From positions 1 to 64,000 of the forward strand of contig CAKUFK010000002.1 in NCBI GenBank assembly GCA_934647945.1: a stretch of 64,000 bases of DNA, written 5' to 3'. Made by a program: the position numbers and the translations under genes. Under the pieces are notes generated by a model. That model saw only the letters and a program-made list of their open reading frames with translations. It did no database searches and had not been told where the DNA came from. Source of the stretch: an uncultured Eubacteriales bacterium. GTDB lineage: Bacteria > Bacillota > Clostridia > Oscillospirales > Acutalibacteraceae. Each line of letters opens with the position of its first letter. Within the stretch, counting starts at the first letter, position 1. Shown here one piece after another: positions 1 through 7,415 of the stretch.

Positions 1-126
1 GTTTGGGTGCATGAGAACGGGGAAATAACGGTTGACTTCAATTTTGCCGACGAGTACCAGCGAATTATTGATTACATTGAGAATAACCACAACGTTATCC
101 GAGTGATTGAGAACAAGGCAATCTAA
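1..126 (+). CDS. C-terminal end of probable site-specific (serine) recombinase, partial
   Basis: The window opens inside a reading frame that runs 41 codons to a TAA. It encodes an acidic, aromatic tail (DFNFADEYQRIIDYIEN) of the kind found at the C-termini of large serine recombinases of clostridial mobile elements. No catalytic domain lies inside the window, so this is inference from the tail and the context: immediately downstream the sequence switches to the interior of a broken collagen-like gene, as expected if the recombinase gene sits at the end of an integrated element. The base composition is also more AT-rich than downstream. It could be another protein with a similar tail. Confidence 0.4.
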   Translation, partial: VWVHENGEITVDFNFADEYQRIIDYIENNHNVIRVIENKAI

Positions 127-177
127 CGGCTTGCCTACTCAACACAAAGGAAAATCTAATGTTGTGCATAAATACAC
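127..177. mobile_element. Probable right boundary of an integrated element
   Basis: This short stretch separates the recombinase-like stop codon (124-126) from the first Gly-X-Y triplet of the collagen-like frame (about 178). Stops interrupt the collagen frame here (157-159, 169-171), and the composition changes from AT-rich to GC-rich. Large serine recombinases commonly integrate within genes and lie next to an attachment site. The exact junction cannot be fixed because the left end and the 5' half of the target gene are outside the window. Confidence 0.4.
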
Positions 178-627
178 GGCTCTACTGGGCCGACAGGATC
201 CCAGGGCCCCGCCGGTGAGGTTCCGGACGACAGCTTTGCCTCTTTCAGCACCCTGCAAACGCTGCTGCGCGTCGGAAACCTCATCCCGCTTGTCCCCGAC
301 GTTCCCGATCCTGCGGGAAACATCGTACCCACCGATACCGAGCATATCATCCTGTCCCCCGGGTACTATCTGGTATCCTATAAGGTGTCCGCCATTTTCA
401 GGGCCGCCAACTATATGCAGATCACCCCTTCCTACAATGGGCGCGCCCATTTGGAGACGGGAATCTATTTCGCGACCAGGACGGACGGTTCCAGCGCCGC
501 CGGCGCCTCCTCCCTTATCATCCGGGCACCGGCCCAAACCGTGTTCACCTTGACCTATTCCGGCTCTTCCGATGCCATAGACGGACAGATCAATCTGACG
601 ATCCTGCGTTTGCGCCAGCCGCTTTGA
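172..627 (+). pseudogene. Collagen-like (BclA-type) surface protein, 3' fragment, interrupted
   Basis: From about 172 to the TGA at 625-627 one frame encodes collagen triplets (GSTGPTGSQGPAG) followed by a beta-rich C-terminal domain of about 130 residues (LSPGYYLVSYKVSAIF, then TLTYSGSSDAIDGQINLTIL). This matches the Gly-X-Y stalk plus trimerising head of Bacillus/Clostridium exosporium and surface proteins such as BclA. There is no start codon in frame before the triplets, and upstream stops at 157 and 169 close the frame. The likely reading is a collagen-like gene cut inside its repeat region by the element on the left. A downstream ATG (385) would give only 80 residues without the stalk. 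Confidence 0.65.
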
Positions 628-650
628 CGGTATAGAATCGAAAAGGGAAT

Positions 651-1433
651 TTATCGCACCCAAATCGACCCAAAAGCGAGAATCAGAAGCACGGTAAGCT
701 CCAAAATCTGGATCAGATACCCGAGCAGGTCTCCCGTGAGCCCTCCAAATTGCTTCAGGACCATCCGTTTGTGCCAAAGGCACAGCAGCACGGCTCCCAT
801 TGCGGCGGCGGCCGAGGCTAGAAGCCCCGGAAGGCTGGCTGCGAACCAACCCATTCCGATCAGAAGGAGGATCCCGAGCGCATATTCCGCCACCCCCGCA
901 ATGGAGACCGCCTTGGCAGCACGTCCCGCAAACAAAACCCCGAGAGTGCTGGATTTGGCGTAGGGAAGGCGGCTCCCGGCCGCGACCGCGGCACAGCGGG
1001 ACAAAACACAGGCGGTACACGCGGGCCAAAGCAACGGGGAGGCGACCAATTGGCTCCACGCCCCGAGCTCCAGTAGCAGCAGCGCGGCACAGGACAGCAC
1101 GGCAAAGGGACCGCAGTGCGGGTCTTTCATGATCTCGAGCTTACGGTCCCGATCCCGCCTGGAAAAAATGGCGTCGGTCGCGTCGAGGAACCCATCCATA
1201 TGGAATCCGCCCGACAAGATGATCGGCAGCAGTGCGGCGACAGCGCCGAAGAAGATGGGGGAAACCGGGAATGTCCACGTGAGCACCGCCCATCCAGCAA
1301 GAAGCCCGCCGCCCAGCAAGCCCACCACGGGAAGGCAAGCGAGCGACCAGCGCATATTGTCCTCTTTCCATTCCACGCGGGGAACAGGCAGGATGGAATA
1401 CATGGACAGGGCAATGAGCAAGGATGATCCCAT
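651..1433 (-). CDS. cobS: Adenosylcobinamide-GDP ribazoletransferase (cobalamin synthase)
   Basis: Integral membrane enzyme that joins adenosylcobinamide-GDP to alpha-ribazole (phosphate) in the last step of nucleotide-loop assembly of cobalamin. The 260-residue product has the usual CobS length, the N-terminal LxxLxxYSxxP-type segment, the acidic motif GGFHMDGFLDATDAIFSRRDRDR that binds metal and substrate, and several hydrophobic helices. It is the third gene of a tight minus-strand operon, cobT then GGDEF protein then cobS, starting 15 nt after the GGDEF stop. A good ribosome site (AAAGGAG) precedes the ATG. CobU and CobC are not in the window. Confidence 0.93.
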   Translation of the reverse strand: MGSSLLIALSMYSILPVPRVEWKEDNMRWSLACLPVVGLLGGGLLAGWAVLTWTFPVSPIFFGAVAALLPIILSGGFHMDGFLDATDAIFSRRDRDRKLEIMKDPHCGPFAVLSCAALLLLELGAWSQLVASPLLWPACTACVLSRCAAVAAGSRLPYAKSSTLGVLFAGRAAKAVSIAGVAEYALGILLLIGMGWFAASLPGLLASAAAAMGAVLLCLWHKRMVLKQFGGLTGDLLGYLIQILELTVLLILAFGSIWVR

Positions 1434-1448
1434 AAGACGCGTTCTCCT

Positions 1449-2558
1449 TTACATTTTGCCGGAATCTTTGTTCCGGTACATATCTCTGTCCGCCACGGCG
1501 ATGAGCTGATCGAGGGTTTGGCCGTCGCGGGGGAAAAAGGCGCAGCCGGCGCTGACGCCGAGGAAGGGCTGGGAAACCGAGGCGGCACCGCAGCGAAGGA
1601 GGGAGAGGCCGCTCAAAAAGGCGGCGGGATCCGGTCTCTTGTACAGACAGACGAACTCGTCTCCGGACAGGCGGTATACCGCACCATCGTCCGCAGCCAG
1701 TTTTTGGAGATGCTCTGAAAAACAGACCAGATACTCGTCCCCGGCCAGATGCCCATGCCGGTCGTTAACCTCTTTAAAACGGTTGAGATCCATAAAAATC
1801 AAAATGAAAGGTTCGCCCGACTCGATCCAGTTCGTACAGTCGATGTAAAGGCTGGAGCGGTTTTTCAGGCCGGTAAGGCCGTCGATGTAGACGATGCTCC
1901 GGAGTTTCTCGATGCGGTGCTGGGCGCCCACAATGGTTTGGATGCAGGTATAGCTCACCACCACGTTGGCCGCGAGCGCCAAGAGGGAGATGACCCTCAA
2001 AAAAGGATAGCGGTAGTCTTGCACGAAGGTGTAGTTGATGACGATCATGGTCAAAAACCAAACCAGGCTTTCCGCCAACAGGAGCTTAGAAGCCGGTTTC
2101 GGAATGTTTTGCAGGATAAACAGGAACCGTTTCCGAACAAAGCGCAGAAAGGGGTAGAGGGTGAGCAGATACAAGCCGGTCTGGGCGATAAAGGCCACGA
2201 GGTCAAAAGCCTCATCCGGAAACAGATGGGCGATATGGACCGACAGGGAAAACAGCAGCATGGTATAGACCCAGGTCGAGCACATTTTCATGAGGAGCTC
2301 TGCAAACCGGTCGCCGTACAGCCACATCAGGACCGGCAGATATAAAAAGCCCACCAGGACAAACAGACCGTTCCCGTTTCCATAATCCGGGAAACGGCTC
2401 AGCGCCAGCAGCATGACCCCAACCAGCAAAGCCGTGAATCCCGCCAGCACGGCGGTAAGGCAGGGAAGGGAGCGTTTCCGTTTGGAGCACAGATGCACGG
2501 TCGTCAGATTGACGGCGATCATCTCCAGGACGATCAGAATATGCAACACGATTCGCAT
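1449..2558 (-). CDS. Membrane diguanylate cyclase-like GGDEF protein inside the cob operon
   Basis: Predicted 369-residue protein. Residues about 1-190 form roughly six hydrophobic helices; residues about 205-369 form a GGDEF domain with DGLTGLKNR, the metal-binding DLNRFKEVNDRHGH segment and an active-site variant SGDEF at 298-302. SGDEF variants are often active. No RxxD inhibitory site is seen just before the motif. It would make cyclic di-GMP from two GTP at the membrane. The gene begins 10 nt after cobT and ends 15 nt before cobS, so it is co-transcribed with cobalamin genes. A longer open frame extends upstream to 2774, but it overlaps cobT; the ATG at 2558 gives the first hydrophobic helix. 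Confidence 0.85.
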   Translation of the reverse strand: MRIVLHILIVLEMIAVNLTTVHLCSKRKRSLPCLTAVLAGFTALLVGVMLLALSRFPDYGNGNGLFVLVGFLYLPVLMWLYGDRFAELLMKMCSTWVYTMLLFSLSVHIAHLFPDEAFDLVAFIAQTGLYLLTLYPFLRFVRKRFLFILQNIPKPASKLLLAESLVWFLTMIVINYTFVQDYRYPFLRVISLLALAANVVVSYTCIQTIVGAQHRIEKLRSIVYIDGLTGLKNRSSLYIDCTNWIESGEPFILIFMDLNRFKEVNDRHGHLAGDEYLVCFSEHLQKLAADDGAVYRLSGDEFVCLYKRPDPAAFLSGLSLLRCGAASVSQPFLGVSAGCAFFPRDGQTLDQLIAVADRDMYRNKDSGKM

Positions 2559-2568
2559 GTCGGATACC

Positions 2569-3606
2569 TCACAGATCGGCAAGATCAACCACCTCGAGAT
2601 AGGCGGACAGGGCATAATCCAGCAGAGCCGCCCCCAGAACGCCGCCCGTCCCTTCCCCGAGGCAGAGGCCGGCCTGAATGGGCGCACGGAAGCCGAGCGC
2701 ATCCAGAAGCAGCCGGCCGGCCGGCTCGGCCGAACAATGGGACGGAAGCATATAGCCCTGACACAAGGGGGCAATCCGGACAGCGCACAGAGCCGCTGCC
2801 GCTGAGATGACGCCGTCGATGACGACGGGCAGCCCGCAGGCAGCGCCGCCGATATACAGCCCGCACATTCCCGCGAGATCGAGCCCGCCGACCTTGGCGA
2901 GGATATTCAGCGGGTTGCCCGGATCGGGGCGGTTTTGGCCGATGGCCCGGCGGATCACCGCCGCCTTGTGCGGTATGGCCCCGGACCGGCCGGCCCCTTT
3001 GGAGGCCACCTCTTCGGGCGGACGCCCCAGCAGCACCGCCGCTACGGCGCTCGAAGTGGTGGTGTTGCCGATTCCCATTTCCCCCGTGATAAGCAGATCG
3101 ACGCCGCGCGAAGCGGCGTCCTCCGCCAGTGCAATGCCGGTCTCCACTGCAAGGCGGCACTCCTCCGCCGTCATGGCGGGCCCATAGGCGATGTTGCCGG
3201 TACCCGGACGGATGGAACGCCGCAGGATACCCGGATGGCGGCAGGGCGTGGCGATGCCGATGTCCACCACCAGCACGTCCGCGCCGAGACGGCGGGCAAA
3301 GGCGTTGATGGTGCCGCCGCCTTCGGCAAAATTGACGGCCTGTGCCGCGGTGATGCGGGGATCGGACGGGGTGACCGACTCGGCCGTGACGCCGTTGTCG
3401 GCGCAGAATACCACCACCTGCTTGCGGCCGATAGACGGGGAAGGGGTACGGCGTATCCCGGCCAGGCGGACCACGGCCCATTCGAGCTCTCCCAGACTGC
3501 CCGGCAGCTTGGCGCGGGAGTCCCAGCGGCTCCGGGCCTGGATCTGCGCTTTCGCGTCCAGGGGATGGATCCGCTCCGCCGCTTCTTCTATGGTCAAAGA
3601 CATCAC
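2569..3606 (-). CDS. cobT: Nicotinate-nucleotide--dimethylbenzimidazole phosphoribosyltransferase
   Basis: Transfers phosphoribose from nicotinate mononucleotide to a lower-ligand base to give alpha-ribazole phosphate, which CobS then attaches to the corrinoid. The 345-residue product shows family signatures: VVVFCADNGVTAESVTPSDP near residue 68, GGGTINAFAR, the GEMGIGNTTTSSAVAA loop and the C-terminal GEGTGG motif containing the catalytic Glu. First gene of the minus-strand cobT-GGDEF-cobS operon. The start is either of two adjacent ATGs (3606 or 3603). Confidence 0.95.
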   Translation of the reverse strand: MMSLTIEEAAERIHPLDAKAQIQARSRWDSRAKLPGSLGELEWAVVRLAGIRRTPSPSIGRKQVVVFCADNGVTAESVTPSDPRITAAQAVNFAEGGGTINAFARRLGADVLVVDIGIATPCRHPGILRRSIRPGTGNIAYGPAMTAEECRLAVETGIALAEDAASRGVDLLITGEMGIGNTTTSSAVAAVLLGRPPEEVASKGAGRSGAIPHKAAVIRRAIGQNRPDPGNPLNILAKVGGLDLAGMCGLYIGGAACGLPVVIDGVISAAAALCAVRIAPLCQGYMLPSHCSAEPAGRLLLDALGFRAPIQAGLCLGEGTGGVLGAALLDYALSAYLEVVDLADL

Positions 3607-3631
3607 CGCCGTCTCCTCTTATCTGACCTTC

Positions 3632-3660
3632 AGTATAACATACATGTCCGGAGGGAGCAA
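3632..3660 (-). promoter_or_regulatory. Probable promoter of cobT-GGDEF-cobS
   Basis: On the minus strand, TTGCTC (3655-3660) and TATACT (3632-3637) are separated by 17 nt, 26 nt upstream of the cobT start. No cobalamin riboswitch (B12 box) is visible in the short leader. Confidence 0.55.
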
Positions 3661-3679
3661 GGAAAACCCCGCAAAACCC

Positions 3680-3708
3680 TTGTCATTTGATCGATCGGAT
3701 GATATACT
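3680..3708 (+). promoter_or_regulatory. Probable sigma-A-type promoter for the coiled-coil gene
   Basis: TTGTCA (3680-3685), 17-nt spacer, TATACT (3703-3708), giving a leader of about 90 nt before the ATG at 3803. It diverges from the cobT promoter about 20 bp away. Confidence 0.6.
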
Positions 3709-3802
3709 GAAAAAATAGATAGATCGGATCGCGCGGCCAGCCAGCCTCTCTCGTGTAGGGCGCGGGGGCAGGCTGTAAATCGGGAGGAAGGGATGGATCG
3801 GG

Positions 3803-4690
3803 ATGGCGGAGACTGGATTTTTTCGGACGAGCTTCCGGGGATTTCATAAAATGGATGTGCTCCAGTATATCGACGAACTCCAGCAACGGCAAAAGGCTGA
3901 GCTGGAGGATTGGCAGCAGCGCCTGGCTGAGGCAGAGGAGCAGGCCGCGCAGATCCGGGATGGTGCGGCCCAGAACGAGGAGCGCCTGCGCGAAGTGGAG
4001 AGCTCCTTTGAGCAGGAAAACGCCCGTCTGCGCCTGAAAACCGAGGAACAGGCGGCGAAAATCGAGGCGCTGGAAGCGAAGGCCGCCGCCTGCAACGCTA
4101 TGGAAGAGGAGCTCGCCGGCCTGCGTTCCCGCGAGGAGGCCTGCCGCCGTATGCGGCAGGAGCAGGAGGCTGTGCGGGAAGAACTGGCCCGCCTGCGGGA
4201 GACCGCCCGGGCTCTGGGCGAAGAAAAAAACGCGCTCCTGCGCCAGTTGGAGGCTTCGAAACGTACGGCTCGTGAAACCGGGGAACAAAACAACCGTCTG
4301 TCGGCCGAAAAGCTGGAAATGACGGCGAAGGCCCGGGAAATGGACCGCCGCTGCCGGGAACTGACCGAGGCAAACGAGCGCTATGAAAAACTGGTAGGGG
4401 ATGTCGGCAGCTTCATCATGGAAATCCGTTCCATGGGGCAGCATTTTCTCGACGCGGCGTATAAGCGGAGCGATTCCTGCCTAGATGCGGTGGCCGGGGC
4501 GGCCGACCGCCTGGAACAGGAGCTCGCTTCCTGTCGTGGAAACCTTGAGACGGCCAGGCAGGAGCTGCTCGACCAGGCCGGGGCGGCCGGCGTCCGTCTG
4601 GAGGAATGGGTGCAGACCCTCGATGAAACGGCGGAGAAGCTCAGGGCCCGGCCCATCTCGCCGTCGGACAAGCCCGCCGAAAGGCCGTAA
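3803..4690 (+). CDS. Coiled-coil protein with DivIVA-like N-terminus
   Basis: 295 residues. The N-terminal motif FRGFHKMDVLQYID resembles the DivIVA/GpsB membrane-binding signature (F..RGY...DVD.FL). Residues about 30-200 are a long heptad-rich coiled coil dense in Glu, Gln, Arg and Ala, followed by a less regular C-terminal region with further coiled-coil potential. DivIVA-like proteins mark curved membrane and organise division or sporulation; whether this one does is inference. The start at 3803 follows a purine-rich ribosome site (GGGAGGAAGGG). It precedes the fumarase beta gene by about 95 nt and is likely transcribed from the promoter at 3680. Confidence 0.6.
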   Translation: MAETGFFRTSFRGFHKMDVLQYIDELQQRQKAELEDWQQRLAEAEEQAAQIRDGAAQNEERLREVESSFEQENARLRLKTEEQAAKIEALEAKAAACNAMEEELAGLRSREEACRRMRQEQEAVREELARLRETARALGEEKNALLRQLEASKRTARETGEQNNRLSAEKLEMTAKAREMDRRCRELTEANERYEKLVGDVGSFIMEIRSMGQHFLDAAYKRSDSCLDAVAGAADRLEQELASCRGNLETARQELLDQAGAAGVRLEEWVQTLDETAEKLRARPISPSDKPAERP

Positions 4691-4784
4691 GGGTCCGCGG
4701 CGGCGAAAGGGAGGCCGGAGGGCGACGTTTCCGGAATGTCCCCCAGATTCCCCGCATAAGCTAGAAACGGGAGTGACGGACCAT

Positions 4785-5315
4785 ATGCCGATCTCAATTT
4801 GCACCGATTCTCTGCGTGAGGCGGCCGGCTCGCTGCGCGCCGGCGACCGGATCCTGCTGTCCGGGCCCCTTTACACGGCCCGTGACGCCGCGCACAAACG
4901 GCTTTTTGCCCTTCTGGACGAAGGACAGCCGCTCCCTTTTCCGCTGATGGATGCGGTGATCTACTATTCGGGATCCACACCCGCCCCCGGCGGGCTTCCC
5001 ATTGGCGCCTGCGGCCCCACGACGTCGGGACGGATGGATTTTTTCACACCCCGCTTGCATGATCTCGGCTTGTGTGCTACTATAGGCAAAGGCGCGCGTT
5101 CGCGGGATGTCGTGGAGGCCATCCGCCGTCATCGGGGGATGTATCTCTGCGCTGTCGGCGGCGCCGGGGCCCTGGCGGCCAGAAGCGTGGTTTCCTGTGA
5201 GGTGATCGCCTTCCCGGAGCTCGGCTGCGAAGCGGTCAAGCGCCTCGTCGTCCGGGATTTCCCGCTGATCGTCGGGGTCGACTGCCGCGGCGGCAACCTG
5301 TTTGAACGGGCGTGA
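4785..5315 (+). CDS. Class I fumarate hydratase, C-terminal (beta) subunit
   Basis: 176 residues matching the swivelling beta domain of the oxygen-sensitive Fe-S fumarases/tartrate dehydratases: GDRILLSGPLYTARDAAHKR near the N-terminus, the signature GPTTSGRMD, GKGA, then GGAGALAA and a C-terminal GVDCRGGNLFE. It acts with a separate alpha subunit carrying the 4Fe-4S cluster, converting fumarate and malate. No alpha subunit lies beside it; it is preceded instead by the coiled-coil gene, which is unusual for two-subunit fumarases. The ATG at 4785 is chosen over an upstream in-frame extension that overlaps the preceding gene. L-tartrate dehydratase beta is a possible alternative. Confidence 0.85.
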   Translation: MPISICTDSLREAAGSLRAGDRILLSGPLYTARDAAHKRLFALLDEGQPLPFPLMDAVIYYSGSTPAPGGLPIGACGPTTSGRMDFFTPRLHDLGLCATIGKGARSRDVVEAIRRHRGMYLCAVGGAGALAARSVVSCEVIAFPELGCEAVKRLVVRDFPLIVGVDCRGGNLFERA

Positions 5316-5342
5316 CAGAACAAAAACGAAGGAGTGCAGTGA

Positions 5343-5564
5343 ATGGCGGAGCTCAAGTATGAAATTATCAAAGAATTTGGTGTGTTGTCGCAGTCACCTT
5401 CCGGTTGGACCAAGGAACTCAATTTTATCAGCTGGAACGACCGGGAGCCGAAATACGACATCCGGGAATGGGCGCCGGATCACAAGAAGATGGGCAAGGG
5501 CGTGACCATTTCCCCGGACGAAATCATCCTTCTGCGGGACCTTCTCAATGAGATCGACCTGTAA
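5343..5564 (+). CDS. YdbC/PC4-family nucleic-acid-binding protein
   Basis: 73 residues with the compact pattern of bacterial YdbC proteins: WTKELNFISWNDREPKYDIR, then WAPDHKKMGKGVTIS and a C-terminal helix. These are homologous to the ssDNA-binding domain of eukaryotic coactivator PC4 and bind single-stranded DNA as dimers. The cellular role in Bacillota is not settled. It lies 27 nt after the fumarase beta gene and 51 nt before uppP, so it is probably in the same transcript. Confidence 0.85.
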   Translation: MAELKYEIIKEFGVLSQSPSGWTKELNFISWNDREPKYDIREWAPDHKKMGKGVTISPDEIILLRDLLNEIDL

Positions 5565-5615
5565 GACCGACGACCGCGGCCCCGCGGGGCGGGACCGCTG
5601 AAAGGGTGAGCACCC

Positions 5616-6485
5616 ATGGATTCTTTTTTTGAGATTCTCAAGTCGATCCTGCAGGGGATTGTGCAGGGCATCACCGAATGGCTGCCTATCAGCAGCACAG
5701 GGCATATCATCCTGTTAAATGAATTTCTGCCCTTTGCCATATCCCCGGATCCGGAACGCAACAAAGCCTTTTTCGAAGTGTTCAAGGTGCTGGTGCAGCT
5801 TGGTTCGATCATGGCGGTGCTGGTGCTTTTTTTCCACAAGCTCAATCCCTTTTCCCGCAAAAAATCCCCGCTGGAGCGCCGCGGAACCTTTTCCCTTTGG
5901 GGAAAGGTGCTCATCGCGAGCATTCCGGCCGGCATCGTCGGCATCCTTCTCAACGATATCATCGATGAGAAATTGTCCCTGCCCGCGGTCATCGCGGGAG
6001 CCTTGATTATCTACGGTATCCTCTTCATCTGGATGGAAAGCCGCCACAAGGAACCGCGGATCCACAATTTCAAGGAACTCGACTACAAAACGGTCCTCTT
6101 GATCGGTGTATTTCAGATGCTGGCCCTTATCCCCGGCACCTCCCGGTCGGGATCGACCATCCTGGGCGCCGTTCTGCTGGGCACGTCGCGGTATGTCGCG
6201 GCGGAATTCTCCTTCTTCATGGCCATCCCGGTCATGGTCGGAGCCAGCGGCGTCAAATTGCTGGGCTTTCTGAAGGACGGCATGAGCTTTACGGGATTGG
6301 AATGGGCCGTTCTCCTCACCGGTATGGTGGTCGCGTTCCTCGTCTCCCTGGTCGTGATCCGTTTCCTGATGAATTTCATCAAAAAACACGATTTCAAATC
6401 GTTTGGGTATTACCGCATCGCGCTCGGTATTCTGGTCATCGTGCTCCTGCTCGCGGGTGTGATGCAGAATACGCCGACGGGCTGA
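5616..6485 (+). CDS. uppP: Undecaprenyl-diphosphatase (BacA/UppP)
   Basis: Membrane phosphatase that recycles undecaprenyl pyrophosphate to the monophosphate carrier for cell-wall synthesis and gives bacitracin tolerance. The 289-residue product has the two diagnostic motifs, GITEWLPISSTGH near residue 20 and PGTSRSGSTI near residue 172, within about eight hydrophobic segments. A ribosome site (AAAGGGTGAG) precedes the ATG. It is followed by a strong hairpin at 6530, which ends the unit. Confidence 0.95.
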   Translation: MDSFFEILKSILQGIVQGITEWLPISSTGHIILLNEFLPFAISPDPERNKAFFEVFKVLVQLGSIMAVLVLFFHKLNPFSRKKSPLERRGTFSLWGKVLIASIPAGIVGILLNDIIDEKLSLPAVIAGALIIYGILFIWMESRHKEPRIHNFKELDYKTVLLIGVFQMLALIPGTSRSGSTILGAVLLGTSRYVAAEFSFFMAIPVMVGASGVKLLGFLKDGMSFTGLEWAVLLTGMVVAFLVSLVVIRFLMNFIKKHDFKSFGYYRIALGILVIVLLLAGVMQNTPTG

Positions 6486-6529
6486 TGGGAAACCGACAGG
6501 ACGTTTTTTCATTTCTTCCGCTGTTTATG

Positions 6530-6566
6530 AAAACAGGAATCTGACACCGATCAGGTTCCTGTTTTT
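6530..6566 (+). terminator. Rho-independent terminator after uppP
   Basis: A 10-bp stem (AAAACAGGAA paired with TTCCTGTTTT) extended inward by CTGA/TCAG around a 6-nt loop. The 3' arm ends in a T run. Confidence 0.75.
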
Positions 6567-6675
6567 CAATCGAGACAGGGCATATCCGGCCTCGCGAGGG
6601 ATGATAAAGGTACAGACGAGAGGGGCAGAAATGCGGCGCGGACGGATCCAGATGGATGAATAGGAGGATCGGAAT

Positions 6676-7140
6676 ATGTGTGATTCGATATGCGGGCTCG
6701 ATTGTACCGCATGTCCGCTGAAAGAATCCTGCGGCGGATGCGCTAAAACAAACGGACGCCCGTTTCAAAAGGAATGCATCGTGGCGGCATGCTGCCGGGC
6801 CAACGGACGAGAAGGTTGCGGGACATGTCTTGGCAGCGCCTGCCGGCTCAGCAAACAGCTGATTTCGGAATTCAACGCGCTCGGTATCGAGGACATGGCG
6901 GAGGTGACTTGCCTGAACGCCCTCAAAGGCTCGTATATCAACCTGGAATACACCCTCCCGAGTGGGCAGAACGTCAAACTGCTTGATGACGATACCATCT
7001 ACCTGGGCAATCAAATTTGTAAAACGGGCAGCGGCAGATGCTACGGATTAGCTGCTGACGAACGCTGCCTGTTGGTTTGCGAATACGGCGATGGCGGTTC
7101 GGATGCCGAAATTGTCGTATATAAAAGACGAAACCGTTGA
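6676..7140 (+). CDS. DUF3795-like Cys-rich protein
   Basis: 154 residues. The first 60 are rich in paired cysteines (CGLDCTACP, CGGCAKTNG, CGTCLGSACRLS) typical of DUF3795-type small proteins thought to bind metal. The C-terminal half is a compact region with no recognised motif. Function unknown. It stands alone between two hairpins (6530 and 7160), so it is probably monocistronic. The start follows GGAGGATCGG. Confidence 0.6.
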   Translation: MCDSICGLDCTACPLKESCGGCAKTNGRPFQKECIVAACCRANGREGCGTCLGSACRLSKQLISEFNALGIEDMAEVTCLNALKGSYINLEYTLPSGQNVKLLDDDTIYLGNQICKTGSGRCYGLAADERCLLVCEYGDGGSDAEIVVYKRRNR

Positions 7141-7159
7141 TCCTCTCGATACCGTCGGG

Positions 7160-7193
7160 AAAGAGCGTCACAGCCATGGCTGTGACGCTCTTT
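7160..7193. terminator. Perfect 34-bp palindrome, probable terminator
   Basis: AAAGAGCGTCACAGCCA is followed directly by its exact reverse complement, starting 20 nt after the DUF3795-like stop. The arm ends in TTT. It is symmetric and could act on either strand. Confidence 0.6.
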
Positions 7194-7307
7194 GACTGTT
7201 TGGCGGGCACTCGTTTTATACCGCAGAGATTTTTTGGGTCGCCGGTGAAACTTTCCGCCGGTCATCCGGCACATATATGGTGTAGGGCGGTGAGCGTATG
7301 GAGGAGA

Positions 7308-7409
7308 ACCGGGTTGAACTCGGTCGGCGGGCTCTCGATCCCGGAAATCGCCGCCGCTTTGTCCCTGAATGTCTCGACGGTGAAGACCCGGCTGTATAGA
7401 AAGGAGTGA
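7308..7409 (+). pseudogene. Remnant of an ECF-type sigma factor (region 4)
   Basis: The frame ending at the TGA (7407-7409) encodes GLSIPEIAAALSLNVSTVK followed by TRLYRKE, which is the helix-turn-helix of sigma region 4.2. The preceding roughly 50 codons show no sigma region 2, and the usual tail after TRLYRAR is missing, so the gene is truncated at both ends. It sits directly before an anti-sigma-like membrane gene, the usual ECF sigma/anti-sigma arrangement, which supports decay of a former pair. Confidence 0.6.
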
Positions 7410-7415
7410 GTGTAG

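Noticed and set aside
2558..2774. N-terminal extension of the GGDEF protein
   Set aside because: It would overlap cobT in another frame; the ATG at 2558 gives a normal membrane-helix start and operon spacing.
3607..3680. Possible cobalamin riboswitch before cobT
   Set aside because: The leader from the predicted promoter is under 30 nt and has no B12-box sequence.
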